Part shown: in pieces, positions 15,156-23,010 of the stretch
How positions within the stretch are numbered: the first letter of the stretch is position 1
How the letters are laid out: each line of letters starts with the position of its first letter
DNA from: Thermoflexibacter ruber
GTDB taxonomy: Bacteria > Bacteroidota > Bacteroidia > Cytophagales > Thermoflexibacteraceae
Assembly (NCBI RefSeq): GCF_900113045.1
Contig: NZ_FONY01000042.1
Span: 1 to 45,827, forward strand
Direction: 5' to 3'
DNA length: 45,827 nucleotides
Made by a program: the position numbers and the translations under genes
Notes under the pieces: generated by a model
What the model was told of the DNA's origin: nothing
Seen by the model: the letters and a program-made list of their open reading frames with translations, nothing else
The model's database searches: none

Positions 15156-16574
15156 ATGGACATAAGGCATTTACTTAGTAAATTTGATATAAATTGTACT
15201 AATTTCAAATGTAGGATTTTGATTTTTTTCCTAATTTCTGCTTGTAGCAGTGATTACAGCGACCCTCAACTCCTTTCTGAATTTCATACCAAATATGTTT
15301 GGAAACCCAGCCTCCAAGTCTCAATCAATGACTCTTTGGACGTTTACTTAGACTACTCCTCTGGCATGTACGAAGCTATGTATGCCTCCCTTGATTTAGC
15401 AGTTAATGAGGTGCTTACCATTGCCAAAGGAGAAAAAACCAAGTTTTATCGAGCAGGTGCTACTTCCCCTTACTTGATTGATATAGAAGCCAGCGACAAT
15501 ATCCCTACTACTACGACCAACTACAAAGAAAACCGCTCTGTTTTAGACGAGCCTATTAAGCGTATTGTCAGAGGAGGTAAACAAGGAGTTTTCATTACTG
15601 ATTTTGAGTTTGTTCCAACTGGACAAAAAATTTTTGAAGGAGCAGTGCCTGACGGGAGTCGGGTGAAAACATGGATAAACCCCGATGCTTGGGCTACTAA
15701 CCTTTTTGAAACTTGGCTCAATAAAGGCAATCAGATAGACATTTATGCTTGCAAGTTTAGGGAAAAGCAGTTTTTGTACATTTTGATTTTTACCCCACAG
15801 GGATTGATAGGAAAGGACAACGCGCTTATCTCGAGGCTAAAACAATTGGATACTAAACTTTCAGATAGGTTGTACCATTTTAGCTTTTTTAACCTAAAAA
15901 ATGCTAAGGCAGTAGCTAAAAACTATGATGCTCACTATGGAGGTTTGACAGAGCATCTTGCGGCTTTGGATTATGCGTATAAGCCTGAACGCCAATTTGA
16001 ATATTATGAAGTCCCTTTGAAAGACATAGAAAAATACATTCATCAAGAACCTTCCGTCAAAGATAAGCGAATTTTAAGAAAAGTATTTTTAGAGGGAGAT
16101 TGGCAACTATATGAAAATGTGGATATTGGGTTGAGAGCATACCGTATCTCTGAGGTATTTGGCTTGTATCAGCAAAACCAAAACCAAGCCCCTCCTGAGT
16201 ACGAAATAGACCCAGAAACTGGGGACTCTACCTTAGTTTCTGGACAGCAAATGGTTTTTAGCTATACAGAAGGAGAAGCAGTAGATAATGTTTTTGAGGT
16301 AGTATTCAATAAAGAAACCAAAGAAATAGGCATCAAAACCAAAGCTGATTTTTATGGGACAGGCAACCCAAATGAAATTTATAGAATAGATATTTTTTTA
16401 AAGAATGCCAATTTCAAAGAAAGCCCTGAGATGAGCAAAGTTTTGCAATGGCAAGATAAGCAAGGCTTTATGGTTCGCTCTCTATATGAAAGCCTCACCG
16501 AAGCCTTACGAAGGACTGAAAAAAATGCCAAGGAACAGTTCCTCTATCGCTACTATGTCAAATTGGATTTTTAA
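15156..16574 (+). CDS. Lipoprotein of unknown function
   Basis: A 472-residue protein with a rather long N-terminal region and a lipobox (FFLISAC) near residue 30. The mature protein opens with a strand-like segment DSLDVYLDYSSGMYEA, whose D-x-S-S-G is reminiscent of the metal site of von Willebrand A domains. KQGVFITDFEFV, at about residue 145, resembles a second strand of such a fold. The C-terminal half is mixed alpha/beta, with an acidic segment EYEIDPETGDSTLVSG. I do not recognise a named family; the VWA-like reading is an inference. It overlaps the end of the opposing DUF3127 gene by 4 nt. Confidence 0.6.
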   Translation: MDIRHLLSKFDINCTNFKCRILIFFLISACSSDYSDPQLLSEFHTKYVWKPSLQVSINDSLDVYLDYSSGMYEAMYASLDLAVNEVLTIAKGEKTKFYRAGATSPYLIDIEASDNIPTTTTNYKENRSVLDEPIKRIVRGGKQGVFITDFEFVPTGQKIFEGAVPDGSRVKTWINPDAWATNLFETWLNKGNQIDIYACKFREKQFLYILIFTPQGLIGKDNALISRLKQLDTKLSDRLYHFSFFNLKNAKAVAKNYDAHYGGLTEHLAALDYAYKPERQFEYYEVPLKDIEKYIHQEPSVKDKRILRKVFLEGDWQLYENVDIGLRAYRISEVFGLYQQNQNQAPPEYEIDPETGDSTLVSGQQMVFSYTEGEAVDNVFEVVFNKETKEIGIKTKADFYGTGNPNEIYRIDIFLKNANFKESPEMSKVLQWQDKQGFMVRSLYESLTEALRRTEKNAKEQFLYRYYVKLDF

Positions 16575-16945
16575 AAAGGTAAATCCTCCTCGCTTTCAGG
16601 AGCATCTCTAAAAGTAAATTCCTCTGGCAAAGGAATTTCTGAGCTGGCTGTGTCCTTATTTTCTTTGATGGCATCTATCCGCCAGACATCTAAGTTGTTA
16701 AAATAGGTAGTAACTCCGTCTTTGGTGTAGGGCTTGCCTCTCAAATTGAAAAATACATTTATCTCCTCACCTACATTGAAGCGGTCTAAAATATCGCATT
16801 TATCTTGTGTAAGTTGGAACTTGACCTGCTCGGTGTAGTTCCCACTTGGGATTTCTACTACAAACTCACGCTTTTTGAAGCGTTCTGTAAGTTGTTGGCT
16901 ATCATATTTAAGCAATAGCTTTCCTTTGACCTCAAAAGATGACAT
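16571..16945 (-). CDS. DUF3127 protein (OB-fold, Bacteroidota-specific)
   Basis: A 124-residue protein beginning MSSFEVKGKLLLKYDSQQLT, with FKKREFVVEIPSGNYTEQVK and NVFFNLRGKPYTKDGVTTYF, the conserved blocks of DUF3127. The family is predicted to be OB-fold, single-strand-binding-like, and is largely confined to Bacteroidota. The C-terminus is acidic and ends DLPF, as in SSB-type tails. The ATG at 16945 is chosen; the frame can extend three codons to a TTG. It overlaps the convergent lipoprotein gene by 4 nt. The biochemical role is not established. Confidence 0.85.
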   Translation of the reverse strand: MSSFEVKGKLLLKYDSQQLTERFKKREFVVEIPSGNYTEQVKFQLTQDKCDILDRFNVGEEINVFFNLRGKPYTKDGVTTYFNNLDVWRIDAIKENKDTASSEIPLPEEFTFRDAPESEEDLPF

Positions 16946-16963
16946 AGATGACAATATTTTTTG

Positions 16964-17122
16964 TTAGTTGTTCTTCTTTTTTTGCTGTCCCGGAGGTACT
17001 CCTCCCTTTTTCATTAATCCCGGTGGAGTATTTTTTTTCTTTGCTTGTCCGGGTGGAAGAGGCTTGCAAGCAATTGAAAAGCAGAAAGCAAACAATAAGA
17101 TAATTAAAAGTAGTTTTTTCAT
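16964..17122 (-). CDS. Tiny lipoprotein with PPGQ/K repeats
   Basis: A 52-residue ORF starting MKKLLLIILLFAFCFSIACK, a lipoprotein signal with the Cys at residue 19. The short mature tail carries three copies of a proline-glycine-lysine unit: LPPGQAKKK, TPPGLMKKG and VPPGQQKKK. Small lipoproteins with PPGQ(A/E)KK motifs recur in Bacteroidota and are sometimes mislabelled as quinol oxidase subunits; their function is not known. The repeat, the signal and the position 19 nt upstream of the DUF3127 start support a real gene. It probably shares a transcript with DUF3127. Confidence 0.7.
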   Translation of the reverse strand: MKKLLLIILLFAFCFSIACKPLPPGQAKKKNTPPGLMKKGGVPPGQQKKKNN

Positions 17123-17239
17123 GCGCTTTATCTAAAAAGTTTTATTGGCTAATTTTTTATTATTTTACTTTGTAACTTCAAAGTTATCGATTTTAAATCC
17201 ATTTCTAAAATTTATTGAAAAAAAATCGCAACATACTTC

Positions 17240-17866
17240 TTAGAAATTAATTACTTTGCTAAAGCGATTTACTATTCTACCGTCATGAGTAGAAACAAAA
17301 AGCGTAGCGTTGTGGCTTTGGGCTTGTTGAATCAACATCTCTATTACGGCTTCTGTATTTTTATCGTCCAAACTTGCAGTGGGTTCGTCTGCTAAAATAA
17401 TAGATGGTTGGTTAAGCAAAGCTCTGGCAATTACTACACGTTGTGCTTCGCCCCTGCTCAACTGCTCGGGTAGTTGTTTGGCTACATGAGCAACATTGAG
17501 TTGTTCTAAGCTATTGATACAAACCTTTTTGTTTTGGGGTTTTCCTGCCATATATTGGGCAAGAATGAGATTTTCAAGCACGTTTAAAGTTTTGATAAGA
17601 TAAGTTTGTTGGAAAATCATACCAATTTTGCTTCCGCGAAATTGGTCAAGTCTTGCACCTTGCAAAGTGCTAAGGTCAGTCCCAGCGATGCTTACCTTGC
17701 CCGCAGTGGGTTTGAGCAAGCCTGCCATGATGTGAAGCAATGTCGTTTTTCCACTTCCTGATGCCCCCCTAAGCAAAATCTGTTCGCCTTGTGAGGCTTG
17801 CATTTCTTCTATGGAAAGTACGATGCGGTTTTCGTATTGATGTTGGAGTTTTTGGAGTTGAAACAT
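17240..17866 (-). CDS. ABC transporter ATP-binding protein (LolD/MacB-like)
   Basis: A 208-residue ATPase with Walker A GASGSGKT (residues 34-41), Q-loop at MIFQQTYLIKTLNVLENLIL, signature LSRGEAQRVVIARAL, Walker B IILADEPTASLD and an H-loop His in VSTHDGR. The short length and the VLENLIL pattern after the Q-loop match the LolD/MacB/FtsE class that powers lipoprotein release or efflux. No permease gene is adjacent, so the partner must be elsewhere. It lies 11 nt behind the metallo-hydrolase gene, and the two are likely co-transcribed. Confidence 0.88.
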   Translation of the reverse strand: MFQLQKLQHQYENRIVLSIEEMQASQGEQILLRGASGSGKTTLLHIMAGLLKPTAGKVSIAGTDLSTLQGARLDQFRGSKIGMIFQQTYLIKTLNVLENLILAQYMAGKPQNKKVCINSLEQLNVAHVAKQLPEQLSRGEAQRVVIARALLNQPSIILADEPTASLDDKNTEAVIEMLIQQAQSHNATLFVSTHDGRIVNRFSKVINF

Positions 17867-17877
17867 ATTTTTTCGGT

Positions 17878-19281
17878 TTATATTCCTTCAAATAACTGAT
17901 AGCTTTCCAAGTATTGTGGAATAAAAGTATTCCACCCTAATTTTTCTTTGATAGTTTTTGCCAAAGCCTCTGCACTTTCTTTTTCACCATGCACGATAAA
18001 AGTATTCTTGGGTGCTTCTTGGAAAGAAGACAACCACTCGAATAACTCTTCAGAGTCTGCGTGGGCAGATAAACCGTCCAGTTTAGTAACTTTGCATTTC
18101 ACAGGTACAAACTCACCAAATATTCTGACTTCTGGTTCGCCGTTTAGTATGCGTCTGCCTCGCGTACCTTCGCCCTGATAGCCGACAAAAAGCAATGTAT
18201 CGTTTTCTCTGGGTAAGCGGTGGTATAAATGATGCAAAATACGCCCACCTGTTGCCATACCACTCGCCGAGATAATAATTGCATTGGATTTAATGTCGTT
18301 GATTTGCATAGAAGCCTGCTGTTCGTGGCAGTAGTAAAGATTATCAAAATCAAAAGGTTCATTATCCTCCTCGAACAAAGAGGCTTTGCACAAGTCTTTA
18401 TTTTTATTGTAAATGTCCGTAGCGTTCATAGCCATAGGACTATCTATGAAAACACGACAAGGAGAAATTTTATGTGCCTTGAATAGTTGTTTTAGGTAGT
18501 AAAGAATAGCCTGTGTTCTCCCCAATGCAAACGCTGGAATAAGTATGCAGCCGTTGTAATACAAAGTTTCATTGATGATGCTGGCTAAGTCTGCTCTTGG
18601 GTCTTGGTCTGTAAGGTTGCGATTCCCGTAAGTAGATTCTACAAACAAGAAATCTGCCTCAGCAATCTTTTTAGGGGGATACAGCACAGGGTCATTAGAC
18701 CTTCCCAAATCACCAGAAAAGACAATTTTCTTGTTCATCTGATTGCCTTTCAAGAATAGTTCTATGATGCCCGCTCCTAAAATATGCCCTGCGTATTGGT
18801 AGCGAAAAGAAACCTGCTCGTTTAAGAAAAATTCTTTTTCAAAAGGAATACCTACTAATAAAGGCAAAACCATATCCACATCTTTCAGCGTATAGAGAGG
18901 TTGTGGCTTGTCATGCTTAGAATACTGCTTGTGTTCGGCGTACTGAGCTTCTTCCTCTTGGAGTTTTGCTGCATCTTTGAGCATCATAGGAATCAAATCC
19001 AGAGAAGCATCTGTACAGTAAATCGCTCCTCTAAACCCTTGCTTGCATAGTCTTGGCAAGTAGCCGATGTGGTCTATATGCGCATGGGTAAGTAAGATAG
19101 CATCTATACTATCGGGATTGATAGGGAAGGGACTCCAATTTTTGAGGCGGTCTTCTTTTTTGCCTTGGAAAAGCCCACAATCTATCAAGAGGCGAAAACT
19201 ATCAATGTCTAACAGGTACTTAGAACCTGTAACTATCTGTGCCGCACCAAGAAATTTGACAGATACGTCCATTAGTTTCAT
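17878..19281 (-). CDS. Beta-CASP metallo-beta-lactamase-fold hydrolase (RNA-processing type)
   Basis: A 467-residue protein with the metal motif LLTHAHIDHIGYLPRL (HxHxDH), an upstream DCGLFQGKK block and YQYAGHILGAGIIEL for the next His. FSGDLGR carries the bridging Asp. The beta-CASP part shows FIDSPMAMNATDIY, IIISASGMATGGRILHHL and a C-terminal VHGEKESAEAL His. This is the YsxA/CPSF73-like group of predicted RNA nucleases, distinct from RNase J. An ATG three codons in (19272) is also possible. It is transcribed leftward from the long 19282-19584 spacer and followed by the ABC ATPase. Confidence 0.88.
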   Translation of the reverse strand: MKLMDVSVKFLGAAQIVTGSKYLLDIDSFRLLIDCGLFQGKKEDRLKNWSPFPINPDSIDAILLTHAHIDHIGYLPRLCKQGFRGAIYCTDASLDLIPMMLKDAAKLQEEEAQYAEHKQYSKHDKPQPLYTLKDVDMVLPLLVGIPFEKEFFLNEQVSFRYQYAGHILGAGIIELFLKGNQMNKKIVFSGDLGRSNDPVLYPPKKIAEADFLFVESTYGNRNLTDQDPRADLASIINETLYYNGCILIPAFALGRTQAILYYLKQLFKAHKISPCRVFIDSPMAMNATDIYNKNKDLCKASLFEEDNEPFDFDNLYYCHEQQASMQINDIKSNAIIISASGMATGGRILHHLYHRLPRENDTLLFVGYQGEGTRGRRILNGEPEVRIFGEFVPVKCKVTKLDGLSAHADSEELFEWLSSFQEAPKNTFIVHGEKESAEALAKTIKEKLGWNTFIPQYLESYQLFEGI

Positions 19282-19584
19282 GTTTATTTTTTATGACAGT
19301 ATCGTAAAAGTATAGCTAAATTTTGAAAAGAGTAAGAATTTGAGAAATAAAATTAATTCAGTGCCTTTACATAGTATTCGTATGCAATTATACTCACAGA
19401 TGACAGGTTTGGCAAACCTATTCGGTGTAAAAGATTGATAATAATATTTTTTATTTGCAAACTCATTTTGTTTAGGCATATATCTGTCATATACCCTTTT
19501 TCTCAGGATAATCTTGAATAGGATTGCAATTTTCTAATTTAAAAAAAACTCCTATTTTTTTCTAAAAAATACAATTTTTACTTG
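19282..19584. other. Spacer with a short perfect hairpin
   Basis: About 300 nt upstream of the metallo-hydrolase. The only clear structure is AGGTTT-GGC-AAACCT (19405-19419), a 6 bp stem with a 3-base loop. A 62-codon ORF on the minus strand (19479-19291) covers it, but its product has no recognisable domain and an unconvincing composition, so it is not called. No tRNA or known riboswitch is recognised. Confidence 0.35.
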
Positions 19585-19592
19585 TACTTTTG
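19585..19592 (+). promoter_or_regulatory. Candidate -7 element TACTTTTG of the arginine operon
   Basis: TACTTTTG matches TAnnTTTG and sits 20 nt before the leader ORF start at 19612, which would begin just behind the transcription start. The -33 position is only T-rich, without a clear TTTG. Confidence 0.45.
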
Positions 19593-19611
19593 TCAAGTTT
19601 TTAAAATACAG

Positions 19612-19707
19612 ATGAAGCATTTTTTAGCACATAGTTTTTCATATCCTTCTACTCCTCGCTTGCATTCAAGGCAAGTTTTACGCAGGAACTTCTATAGGCG
19701 ACCCTAA
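19612..19707 (+). CDS. Candidate arginine leader peptide
   Basis: A 31-residue ORF beginning MKHFLAHSFSYPSTPRLHSR, with six Arg residues, all in the last 16 positions (residues 16, 20, 24, 25, 29, 30), followed by Pro and TAA. It lies between a TAnnTTTG promoter element and the GNAT-argG genes of arginine synthesis, 206 nt upstream of the GNAT start. Clustering of the pathway's own product at the end of a short ORF is the hallmark of attenuation leaders such as those of his or trp operons. The Arg codons are CGC, AGG, CGC, AGG, AGG and CGA. The coding status is inferred from composition and position only. Confidence 0.5.
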   Translation: MKHFLAHSFSYPSTPRLHSRQVLRRNFYRRP

Positions 19708-19710
19708 TGT

Positions 19711-19802
19711 GGGAAGATTTTTCTTTTAAAGTTTCACGTTCCCTTTTTATCATATTTTTTTCTTCTTAAAAGCACAGCGTTTTAACGACCAATCGTTTTT
19801 TT
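19711..19802 (+). promoter_or_regulatory. Possible attenuator structures between leader ORF and GNAT gene
   Basis: GGGAA (19711-19715) can pair with TTCCC (19739-19743), which is followed by TTTTT. The same GGG can instead pair with CCC at 19702-19704 at the end of the leader ORF. AACGA-CCAA-TCGTT (19784-19797) is a second small hairpin, followed by TTTTT. Inside the leader, CTTGC (19659-19663) pairs with GCAAG (19671-19675). The stems are short (5 bp), so terminator function is uncertain. Confidence 0.35.
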
Positions 19803-19913
19803 GAAGGTTTTTATTTGTAATTTTCTTGTCTTAGTGTTTGGACTTTCATGTTTGTATTTTAAAACTTTTAAAAAATCTCGAGTAAAAATTTTCTAATTTG
19901 GTTAAAAATTAAA

Positions 19914-20714
19914 ATGGAATTTATTGTTCAGGTTGCCACAGAAAAACATTTAGAATACGCAGAAACCATTTGCAAAGAAATGGAAGAGTCAGCACGCCAA
20001 CGTGGTACAGGTATTGCAAAAAGAGACCCTGAGTATATTAGGCAAAAAATGCGTGAAGGAAAAGCTATCATCGCTTTGAGAGAAGACGGTGCATGGGCAG
20101 GTTTTTGCTACATAGAAACGTGGAGTCATGCCAAATACGTGGCAAACTCTGGTCTAATCGTCAATCCTGAATTTAGAAAGTTTGGTTTAGCTACACGTAT
20201 CAAGCAGGTAGCTTTTAACTTGTCGCGTGAGAAATATCCTGAAGCTAAGCTATTTGGCTTGACTACAAGCTCGGCTGTTATGAAAATCAACTCTGAACTT
20301 GGATATCGTCCTGTTACCCTTCCTGAACTCACTGACGATGAGCAGTTTTGGAAAGGTTGTCAGAGTTGTGTAAACTACGACATCTTGACCCGCATGAACC
20401 GCAAGCACTGCCTCTGCGTAGGCATGTTGTACGACCCTGCCGAGCATCAGAAAACACAAAATGAGCAGGTACAACTTCCTGAAAAAGAGGCAGTAAATGG
20501 GGCAGGTACTACTCAGAATGGAAAAAAGAAAAAGCGAATAGGACGGATTTTGAGCCAAGGAAGAATCAACTTTAATGAAAAAAGAAAACTTTTTGAGAGG
20601 TGGCTTAGAATCAAAGCGAATATTTTGCTTAAAAGATTCAAAAAAGAAGAAAATGGCAAAAATGGCAACGGCTCAGGCATCAAACAAAAACAAAAAGAAG
20701 TAGTGGAAGTGTAA
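19914..20714 (+). CDS. GNAT N-acetyltransferase linked to arginine synthesis
   Basis: A 266-residue protein. Residues 1-145 form a GNAT fold with the acetyl-CoA loop region NPEFRKFGLATRIKQVAF. A Cys-bearing block (GCQSCVNYD and KHCLCVGML) and a C-terminal tail of about 80 residues rich in Lys and Arg (GKKKKRIGRILSQGRI) follow. Bacteroidota commonly have such a GNAT directly before argG, where it is proposed to do the N-acetylglutamate synthase step. Here argG follows after 46 nt, which supports that role by context. The basic tail is unusual for a metabolic acyltransferase. Paired Cys (C-x2-C and C-x-C) could bind a metal. Regulation by the arginine leader upstream is inferred. Confidence 0.8.
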   Translation: MEFIVQVATEKHLEYAETICKEMEESARQRGTGIAKRDPEYIRQKMREGKAIIALREDGAWAGFCYIETWSHAKYVANSGLIVNPEFRKFGLATRIKQVAFNLSREKYPEAKLFGLTTSSAVMKINSELGYRPVTLPELTDDEQFWKGCQSCVNYDILTRMNRKHCLCVGMLYDPAEHQKTQNEQVQLPEKEAVNGAGTTQNGKKKKRIGRILSQGRINFNEKRKLFERWLRIKANILLKRFKKEENGKNGNGSGIKQKQKEVVEV

Positions 20715-20760
20715 GGCTTTAATTTCTAACTATTGAACTATCAAACAATAAAAAACTGAA

Positions 20761-21951
20761 ATGAAAGATAAAGTAGTGTTAGCATTCAGCGGAGGTTTAG
20801 ATACCTCTTACTGTGCTATTTACCTTAATAAAGAACTAAATTTAGAAGTTTATTCTGCCATAGTCAATACAGGCGGATTCAGCGAGGAGGAGCTTCAAGC
20901 TATTGAAAACAAAGCATATAGCTTAGGTGTAAGCAAGCACGTCAGTCTTGACCAGACCCAATACTACTATGATAAGTGCATTCGCTACATGATTTTTGGT
21001 AATGTACTTAGAAACAATACCTATCCGCTTTCTGTCAGTGCCGAGAGAATGTTTCAGGCACTGGCGATTGTACAGTATGCCAAGGAAGTAGGCGCCAAAT
21101 ACATAGCACATGGAAGCACAGGTGCGGGCAACGACCAAGTGCGTTTTGACTTGGTTTTCCAGATTCTTGCCCCTGAAATTCAGATTATTACCCCTATTCG
21201 TGATAAAAAGCTATCAAGAGAGGAAGAAATAGCATACCTCCAAAGCCATGGAGTTGTTGCCAACTGGGAAAAAGCCAAGTACTCTATCAATCAAGGAATT
21301 TGGGGAACAAGCGTAGGCGGAAAGGAAACTTTGACCTCTCACTTACCTTTGCCCGAAGAAGCCTACCCAAGCCAACTAAAACGCACCGATAGCCAAGAAA
21401 TAGAAATTACTTTTGAAAAGGGAGAACCTGTAGCCCTCAATGGCAAGCTATTAGGAAGCGTAGCGGTTATCCAAGAACTTGCTAAAACTGCTTCTGAGTA
21501 TGCGATTGGACGAGATATTCATATCGGCGACACAATCATTGGCATTAAGGGAAGGGTTGGCTTTGAAGCACCCGCCTCTCTCATTACTATCAAAGCACAC
21601 CACGCACTTGAAAAACATACTTTGACCAAGTGGCAGATGTATTGGAAAGAGCAGTTGGGAAATTGGTACGGAATGCTGCTCCATGAAGGGCAGTATTTGG
21701 AACCTGTGATGCGAAACGTAGAAACTTTTTTAGAAGATACGCAGAAAAATGTAAGCGGAAAAGTAAAAGTAAAACTCATGCCATACCGCTTTGAAATTCA
21801 GGGCATAGAGTCGCCACACGATTTGATGTCTGCCAAATTTGGTTCGTATGGTGAAATGAACAATGCTTGGACAGGCGAGGACGTAAAAGGCTTTACCAAG
21901 ATAATAGGCAACCAGATGAAGATTTATTATCAGGTGAATAATTCGCAATAA
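20761..21951 (+). CDS. argG: Argininosuccinate synthase
   Basis: A 396-residue enzyme joining citrulline and aspartate with ATP to make argininosuccinate. The N-terminal PP-loop is VVLAFSGGLDTSYC (residues 5-18). Further conserved blocks are YIAHGSTGAGNDQVRFDLVF and IGIKGRVGFEAPASLITIKA. Length is normal for the short form of the enzyme. It lies 46 nt after the GNAT gene and is probably in the same transcript under the arginine-rich leader. The other arg genes are not in the window; the next gene is an unrelated lipoprotein with its own promoter, so the operon seems to end here. Confidence 0.96.
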   Translation: MKDKVVLAFSGGLDTSYCAIYLNKELNLEVYSAIVNTGGFSEEELQAIENKAYSLGVSKHVSLDQTQYYYDKCIRYMIFGNVLRNNTYPLSVSAERMFQALAIVQYAKEVGAKYIAHGSTGAGNDQVRFDLVFQILAPEIQIITPIRDKKLSREEEIAYLQSHGVVANWEKAKYSINQGIWGTSVGGKETLTSHLPLPEEAYPSQLKRTDSQEIEITFEKGEPVALNGKLLGSVAVIQELAKTASEYAIGRDIHIGDTIIGIKGRVGFEAPASLITIKAHHALEKHTLTKWQMYWKEQLGNWYGMLLHEGQYLEPVMRNVETFLEDTQKNVSGKVKVKLMPYRFEIQGIESPHDLMSAKFGSYGEMNNAWTGEDVKGFTKIIGNQMKIYYQVNNSQ

Positions 21952-21965
21952 TAATCATATAAAGT

Positions 21966-21998
21966 TTTGAAAAACTTGCATTTCTTCTTATAAATTTG
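21966..21998 (+). promoter_or_regulatory. Promoter of the coiled-coil lipoprotein gene
   Basis: TTTG (21966-21969), 21 nt of spacer and TAAATTTG (21991-21998) match the Bacteroidota -33/-7 consensus. The expected start is about 70 nt upstream of the ATG at 22073. Confidence 0.6.
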
Positions 21999-22072
21999 CA
22001 AGATAGTTCATTAAAATTTCGTTTGATAGCAGTAGCCTATTAATTTTGATTCAAAATCTAAAAAACTTACGT

Positions 22073-22948
22073 ATGAAATCCTTAAAACACTTTTATACAT
22101 TCCTTGCCTTGCTTGTAGTAATCATCTTGGCAGGTTGCGGAAATAATGCAGAAACGGATAAACTTCGCTTGCAAAATGAAGAGTTGCTTGCCCAAGCGCG
22201 AAAAGATAGCTTGTATATCCAAAGTATTACCAACGAAATGAATGAGTTGTACGTAAACTTGGACTCAATGAGGGCGAGAGAGGAGCGTATTCGCCAGATG
22301 TCAGCGCGTATGCGTGCAGGCTCAGTAAGCGGTAGAGAAGGAGGGCTAAGCATAGATGAAAGTTTTGCAGAAATGGAAAAACTCAATGCAGAAAATCAAA
22401 GAAAAATAGCTTCCTTGCAAGCACAGTTGAAAAAAGCAGGCACAGAGAACGCACTTATCAAGAAAATGGTAGAGGAGTTGCAAAAAACTATTGCAGACAA
22501 AGATAAGTATATCAATGACTTGCAAATACAAATCTCTGATTTGCAACAAGAAGTAGAGGGCTGGAAATCTAAGTATGCCGCTACTGAGGTAGAAAAAACA
22601 CAAGTCAAAGAAGAACTCGTACAAACACAAGATGTGATGAATACAGTATTCTATACGATAGGAACTAAAAAAGAACTTGCTGATAGAGGAGTGATAGACA
22701 AGAGAGGTTTATTTGGCAATATCAAGGAACTTAATGAAAGTCTTGATGATGATAAGTTTACTAAGATAGATATGCGTACTGTTAGCGAAATTCCTTTAGG
22801 AAAATATAAAGTAAAACGCATAGAACTCCTCCCAGAAAGACCTGCCAATTCTTTTGTATTAGAGGAAAGTGGAGAAAATGTTACCTTGAAAATCACTAAT
22901 CCACAAGTTTTTTGGAAAAATAAGTATTTGGCGGTTGTAGTCAAGTAA
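22073..22948 (+). CDS. Coiled-coil lipoprotein of unknown function
   Basis: A 291-residue lipoprotein (signal MKSLKHFYTFLALLVVIILA followed by Gly-Cys). A long heptad-patterned coiled coil spans about residues 25-180, with blocks such as LNAENQRKIASLQAQLKKAG and DLQIQISDLQQEVEGW. A small conserved C-terminal domain follows (about 185-291), containing FYTIGTKKELADRGVI and LLPERPANSFVL. Similar lipoproteins are frequent in Cytophagales. The ATG at 22073 gives a clean signal peptide, and a promoter lies just upstream. A periplasmic spacer or scaffold role is an inference. Confidence 0.75.
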   Translation: MKSLKHFYTFLALLVVIILAGCGNNAETDKLRLQNEELLAQARKDSLYIQSITNEMNELYVNLDSMRAREERIRQMSARMRAGSVSGREGGLSIDESFAEMEKLNAENQRKIASLQAQLKKAGTENALIKKMVEELQKTIADKDKYINDLQIQISDLQQEVEGWKSKYAATEVEKTQVKEELVQTQDVMNTVFYTIGTKKELADRGVIDKRGLFGNIKELNESLDDDKFTKIDMRTVSEIPLGKYKVKRIELLPERPANSFVLEESGENVTLKITNPQVFWKNKYLAVVVK

Positions 22949-22959
22949 GAAGATTGCTC

Positions 22960-22992
22960 AACCAGATGAGGTTTGAAGCACCTCATCTGGTT
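22960..22992. terminator. Bidirectional terminator-like hairpin
   Basis: AACCAGATGAGGT (22960-22972) and ACCTCATCTGGTT (22980-22992) form a perfect 13 bp stem with a 7-base loop between two convergent genes. There is no strong T-run on either side. Confidence 0.65.
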
Positions 22993-23010
22993 GGCTATAT
23001 AAAAAGCATA

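Noticed and set aside
19291-19479. Minus-strand ORF of 62 codons upstream of the metallo-hydrolase
   Set aside because: No domain, unusual composition and no promoter or neighbour support; it could be real but cannot be supported.
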